Shown: one piece after another, positions 15,533-18,676 of the stretch | Layout of the letters: the number at the start of each line of letters is the position of its first letter | How positions within the stretch are numbered: the first letter of the stretch is position 1 | DNA from: JAZKFP01 sp040386355 | GTDB lineage: Bacteria; Pseudomonadota; Gammaproteobacteria; Pseudomonadales; UBA6940 | DNA: 18,676 bases | Assembly (NCBI GenBank): GCA_040386355.1 | Contig: JAZKFP010000208.1 | Location: 1-18,676 of the forward strand | Reading direction: 5' to 3' | Notes under the pieces: model-generated | Databases searched by the model: none | The model's input: only the letters and a program-made list of their open reading frames with translations | Told to the model about the DNA's origin: nothing | Position numbers and translations under genes: made by a program

Positions 15533-15566
15533 TTCAATTCTATCTCTATTGAGGGATGGAATTGAA
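15533..15566. terminator. Hairpin between convergent hemerythrin and unknown genes
   Basis: TTCAATTC (15533-15540) pairs with GAATTGAA (15559-15566), and inner CTC/GAG pairing closes the loop. It lies 25 nt after the hemerythrin stop and 15 nt from the stop of the opposing gene, a natural place for a bidirectional terminator. No T-run follows. Confidence 0.4.
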
Positions 15567-15580
15567 GTTGCTTACGAAAG

Positions 15581-16570
15581 TTAATGGTTAATCGCTATTT
15601 CATTTTTTATTAATTCTCTTTTTCTATTATATTTGTACATTACTAGTATTCCATGGAGAGCCTCAGTTGATAGTCCATGCAAAACTAGTCGTCTGGCAGT
15701 TTCTGAAGTTATAACCGGTAACATAGGATGTTTATTATTAATAAGGTAAAGTCGATCTTTTGCATCAAGAATATTGGCATAATACAAGCCAATTGTTTCA
15801 TCAAATTGCAAGGAATGTACTGACCTCCAAAATACTCTATCGCTCAACAATAGCTGAAATATTGGTGTGAAAATTTCAATAGCTGATTCAAGATCCACAG
15901 CATTGAACAGTCCTCTTTTAAAATCATTCACTTTAATATTTGGCTGAGAGATTGCTGAATAATTCAAAAATGTATTTGCTATAAGCGGAATAGCCTTTTC
16001 CTTTAATTCAATATTCAAATCGATAATAAAATTATAGAGATTAATGTCATGCTTTAAAAACATCTCATCTTTTAAGTCGTCTAAATTCTCAGGTAAGAGT
16101 GGTTTTGTTTTTATTTTCACATTTGCAATATTATCTCGTAAAAAATCAAGCGATTGAGTACCTAAATGAAAATGTCGTAATACTAAGTAATTACCTTCGG
16201 GCGTCACAAAATTTTTCATGGCAAGAACTAATAATTGATGCAACAACTTTGAAGAAGTAAACGCATTTGGAAATATACTTCGATAAACCTGTATAGTTGC
16301 CATTTCGACTCGCAAGAACGGTCTTAAAATTGGCAGAACATATTGCCTAAATTTTGAACTCGCATCTTTTACCCAGGCACGTTTCACTTCAGGCACAATA
16401 ATATTTTCTTGATCTAATTCTAACGCTAACCAAGGGCTTGGATCAGCTGGATCATGGCTTTCTAAAAGGTTAAGAACAGATTTTTTCGATTTTCTACTGA
16501 AAAAACTTTGCAGGGTAGATAAAAGATTTGACGCCTTTTCTTGATGTATATTGACATTGAATAAGCTCAT
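15581..16570 (-). CDS. Uncharacterised protein coupled to the KAS III-diiron fusion
   Basis: I recognise no experimentally characterised family. The 329-residue protein is predicted soluble or peripheral, largely helical, with no signal peptide. It opens with LLESHDPADPSPWLALELDQ and VPEVKRAWVKDASSKFRQY, an amphipathic segment at about 75-110, then TPEGNYLVLRHFHLG (H133, H135) and DEMFLKHDINLYNFIIDLN (H174, D175). The clustered His and acidic residues could bind metal or haem; that is inference. It resembles a domain-of-unknown-function family I associate with the label DUF6999, but this is from memory and unverified. Its ATG overlaps the stop of the fusion gene as ATGA, so the two are translationally coupled and probably work in one pathway. 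Confidence 0.75.
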   Translation of the reverse strand: MSLFNVNIHQEKASNLLSTLQSFFSRKSKKSVLNLLESHDPADPSPWLALELDQENIIVPEVKRAWVKDASSKFRQYVLPILRPFLRVEMATIQVYRSIFPNAFTSSKLLHQLLVLAMKNFVTPEGNYLVLRHFHLGTQSLDFLRDNIANVKIKTKPLLPENLDDLKDEMFLKHDINLYNFIIDLNIELKEKAIPLIANTFLNYSAISQPNIKVNDFKRGLFNAVDLESAIEIFTPIFQLLLSDRVFWRSVHSLQFDETIGLYYANILDAKDRLYLINNKHPMLPVITSETARRLVLHGLSTEALHGILVMYKYNRKRELIKNEIAINH

Positions 16571-18444
16571 AGAGATATTTTCTCTAATTGCATAATATAA
16601 AGATCAGCAACAATTTTTGCCGTTTGAATTATTCGAGACGCAATGTCTGGATCTGGTGAGTGATGCAATGCAAATTGTACTGCACCCATCCAACGCATTA
16701 AATGATGAACGTCGTTTTCCCCATGATATTGCAAAAATTTATAACACTCTGGCCCTAAATGTAATTGTTTTTTTATAAGTGGAAGGCGTGCTGGAATAAT
16801 ACGTTGACCCGTGCCTTCAATAATATAAATGCCTCCCAACAAATCCAATGCATTTTTTTGCGAGGCTCGGTAGTACATAAAAGCATTGAGCGCTTCACCA
16901 CCATGATTTCTTCTATGAAGATCAGGATTTTGAATAGTGCCGCCTGCATTCATATAATCTTGTTGTAATATTTTCCAGTCATGTTGCTCTTCACTAGCGT
17001 GCTCATTGATTAAATTTTTTAAAAAAGAAAACTCATCGGTTAAATTAGACACTGCTAACCGCATCCATTTAGATCCTTCACGTACTTGAGGAATCCAATT
17101 TTCCATCCAAGTCGTATAATCTTTAGCGGTTAAATGTTGATGAATAATTTTTTGATTAAATGTTGAACGTAAAAAACGCGATCGATAATCGTGCCAAACT
17201 GAGGATAACTCTTGCAAAATATGTTTCATTTTTTCATCAGTAATATCGATATCATGACCAGGAGCTGGAATGTTTTCCAATATGGCTGATGTAAAATCTT
17301 CTTCACAAGAAGTACTATTATTGCCTTCTGCACCAATGACTTCCATGATTATAAAAGCTACAGTAAAGCGAGCAGATTCAGGAATAAAACACAATATTTT
17401 TTGACCAACTTGAATATCTTTTTGTTTTAAGAAATCATCTAACATAATAAAAATTGAAGCCGAGCCTGTATTGCCTTTTTCTTTTAAATTTGAATACCAG
17501 CGCTGTCGCGGAATGGATGCACCGGCTTTTTCAATCAGATCCTCTACTACAGACGCAAATTTTTCAGATGAGTAATGACATAAGAAATGGTCAATTTCAT
17601 CCGATAAAAAAATACCTTGTCTTTGTAATTCAATATATTCATGCACACATAATTCAAATAATTGTGGTAATAGCCGAATATTTTGACGTAATAAAAAAGA
17701 ACCATCTTTTTCAGCTTCTTGCAAAGAGTCATAATCTAAATAGGAAACCGACTGTTGATCCAAAGGTGAACCAATTTGCATACAGGTCGGATAATCACCG
17801 CTAAATGATTTGGTATGAATATGTTTTATTTTTAAACTTAATCCTTCTGAGCGCGGTTTTGAAGAGAGAATCATACTTCCTGCGCCATCGGATAACATCC
17901 AACGTAAAAAATGCGAATCGAAATCCACTGAATAGTGACTATCAACAAAACGGGTTTTTTTAAACATACGTGAAGGAAATTCACAGGCCGCGACACAGGC
18001 ATGTTTAAATCGTTTTAATTCAATCGCATCGGCAGCATGGCGCAGAGCAGCAACTCCTGATGCGCAAATTCCGGTATGGCTGCTGGTTTCCATCGGCGGT
18101 GCATTTAGCTCACCTTGCAACATATTTGCAAAACCTGGAACCGCGACGTCACCGCCTACAGTACCAGTTGTTAACAACGAAATATCCGACATTTTAAGTT
18201 GCGCATTATCCAATGCAGCATGCACTGCTTGAGCTGCCATATCCGTTAGAGAAATGGTTGTTTTACCTTCAGTGTCGATTCCGTAATAACGTGTTTGTAT
18301 TCCATTTTCTTGTAACACACGATTCTTTATACGCTGGGACTGTTGATTAATCGTCTGAATATAATCATCGATCTCAGAATTATCAACAGGTTTACCAGGA
18401 ACATAATGGCCTGTGCCGATGATATAAACATTTTGATAGCTCAT
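16567..18444 (-). CDS. Ketoacyl-ACP synthase III fused to a heme-oxygenase-like diiron oxidase
   Basis: This protein has 625 residues from ATG 18444, with TGGAA 7 nt upstream. A longer frame begins at 18543, but its 33 extra residues are not family-like. Residues 1-370 are a thiolase-fold KAS III-type synthase: VYIIGTGHYVPG, nucleophile C127 (HTGICASGVAAL), H290 (FLCHYSS) and N325 (KGNTGSAS), so the Cys-His-Asn triad is complete. Residues 370-405 are a linker rich in Asp, Glu and Ser. Residues about 405-625 are a helical heme-oxygenase-like domain of the iron-containing redox enzyme type. Candidate ligands are E485xxH488 (HASEEQHDW), E543 (YIIEGTGQR) and H574/D578/H581 (YHGENDVHHLMRW), the pattern of diiron oxidases such as UndA. 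A reasonable inference is condensation of an acyl thioester followed by oxidation or C-C cleavage. The product is unknown. Confidence 0.87.
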   Translation of the reverse strand: MSYQNVYIIGTGHYVPGKPVDNSEIDDYIQTINQQSQRIKNRVLQENGIQTRYYGIDTEGKTTISLTDMAAQAVHAALDNAQLKMSDISLLTTGTVGGDVAVPGFANMLQGELNAPPMETSSHTGICASGVAALRHAADAIELKRFKHACVAACEFPSRMFKKTRFVDSHYSVDFDSHFLRWMLSDGAGSMILSSKPRSEGLSLKIKHIHTKSFSGDYPTCMQIGSPLDQQSVSYLDYDSLQEAEKDGSFLLRQNIRLLPQLFELCVHEYIELQRQGIFLSDEIDHFLCHYSSEKFASVVEDLIEKAGASIPRQRWYSNLKEKGNTGSASIFIMLDDFLKQKDIQVGQKILCFIPESARFTVAFIIMEVIGAEGNNSTSCEEDFTSAILENIPAPGHDIDITDEKMKHILQELSSVWHDYRSRFLRSTFNQKIIHQHLTAKDYTTWMENWIPQVREGSKWMRLAVSNLTDEFSFLKNLINEHASEEQHDWKILQQDYMNAGGTIQNPDLHRRNHGGEALNAFMYYRASQKNALDLLGGIYIIEGTGQRIIPARLPLIKKQLHLGPECYKFLQYHGENDVHHLMRWMGAVQFALHHSPDPDIASRIIQTAKIVADLYIMQLEKISL

Positions 18445-18676
18445 ACTGGATTCCAAAAAATGTGCTTTAGAACAGGCAGGAAAGATCGAAAACAGAAGTG
18501 AGGTAGGCAGAGAGAGTAAATCGAAATTTAAGAAACTAAGCAACAGAAATAATTCTCACCTGTTATGGGTATATACCCGTAGCGAATGAAAATTAGGTTA
18601 AATGAAATGGTTAATCATGAAGATTTTTTTTCGGTTGCACGACGTCTTGACGCTGCGTAGCCAAAGCTTTACGCAA
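18445..18676. other. Upstream region of the fusion gene, with palindrome and an open frame at the edge
   Basis: GGGTATATACCC (18567-18578) is a perfect 12-bp palindrome, extended by TA/TA outside one mismatch, and may be an operator. Beyond it two frames stay open to the window edge. One is on the plus strand from ATG 18602 (MKWLIMKIFF..., with TTAGG upstream). The other is on the minus strand and ends in TAA at 18611 (...QDVVQPKKNLHD). The second would be the tail of a gene upstream in the same operon direction. 75 and 66 bases are too few to decide. Confidence 0.35.

Noticed and set aside
16483..16505. A 14-base identity (CGATTTTCTACTGA) shared between the start of pilM (about 497-510) and the unknown gene near 16490
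   Set aside because: Both stretches encode an FSRKS peptide on the minus strand; the match is explained by chance use of the same codons.
17454..17804. Plus-strand open frames of 60-120 codons lying opposite ponA, maeB, valS, moeB and the KAS III fusion
   Set aside because: They lie antisense to well-supported genes, have no ribosome binding sites or family features, and are shadows of the real coding frames.
18445..18543. Longer N-terminus of the KAS III fusion (start at 18543) with a hydrophobic stretch and a Cys that looks like a lipobox
   Set aside because: The KAS III fold begins at MSYQNVYIIG and ATG 18444 has a good ribosome binding site; the extra 33 residues match nothing in the family.

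Overview
The window looks like a piece of chromosome from an AT-rich gammaproteobacterium. Three things point there. PilM is divergent from PBP1A, with malic enzyme and L31 further on, an order known from Pseudomonas-type genomes. PrmC, an E1-like MoeB/ThiF protein and a small alkyltransferase form an operon. The low GC, small intergenic elements and gene mix suggest Legionellales or Coxiella-like relatives, but the genus cannot be fixed by reading alone.

Layout. Bases 1-520 (minus) hold the 5' part of pilM, divergent from ponA/mrcA (790-3225). Between ponA and the malic enzyme, where the two are adjacent in Pseudomonas-type genomes, lies a block of extra genes: an AAA_14/DUF4143 ATPase (3608-4780, plus) and, convergent with it, a PA2778-type C39-like lipoprotein peptidase with its small PA2779-type partner (4763-6144, minus). 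Two similar, directly oriented intergenic repeats of about 225-240 bp bracket this block (3271-3497 and 6247-6487), and a perfect 33-bp palindrome lies over the likely promoter of the ATPase. The malic enzyme (6497-7822) and rpmE (7954-8175) follow on the minus strand. ValS (8426-11218) is divergent from rpmE and overlaps a rhombosortase gene (11164-11808). A small repeat-rich gap and a GST-family protein (12027-12608) come next.

The minus-strand operon prmC - moeB/thiF-like - short ogt-like MGMT (12861-14781) is followed by a divergent hemerythrin-like protein (14986-15507). The last 3 kb hold the least familiar part: a two-gene operon with a four-base ATGA overlap. Its first gene encodes a ketoacyl-ACP synthase III with an intact Cys-His-Asn triad, fused to a heme-oxygenase-like diiron oxidase domain (16567-18444). 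Its second encodes a 329-residue protein of unknown function with conserved-looking His motifs (15581-16570). This is the best candidate for an undescribed system, probably making or modifying a fatty-acid-derived metabolite.

How the genes fit together: the core genes serve cell-wall synthesis (PBP1A), type IV pili (PilM), translation (ValS, L31, PrmC), central carbon metabolism (malic enzyme), sulfur-carrier activation (MoeB/ThiF) and DNA repair (MGMT). The accessory genes are the repeat-bracketed block, the rhombosortase and the KAS III-diiron operon. No rRNA, tRNA, CRISPR array, transposase or integrase was seen.
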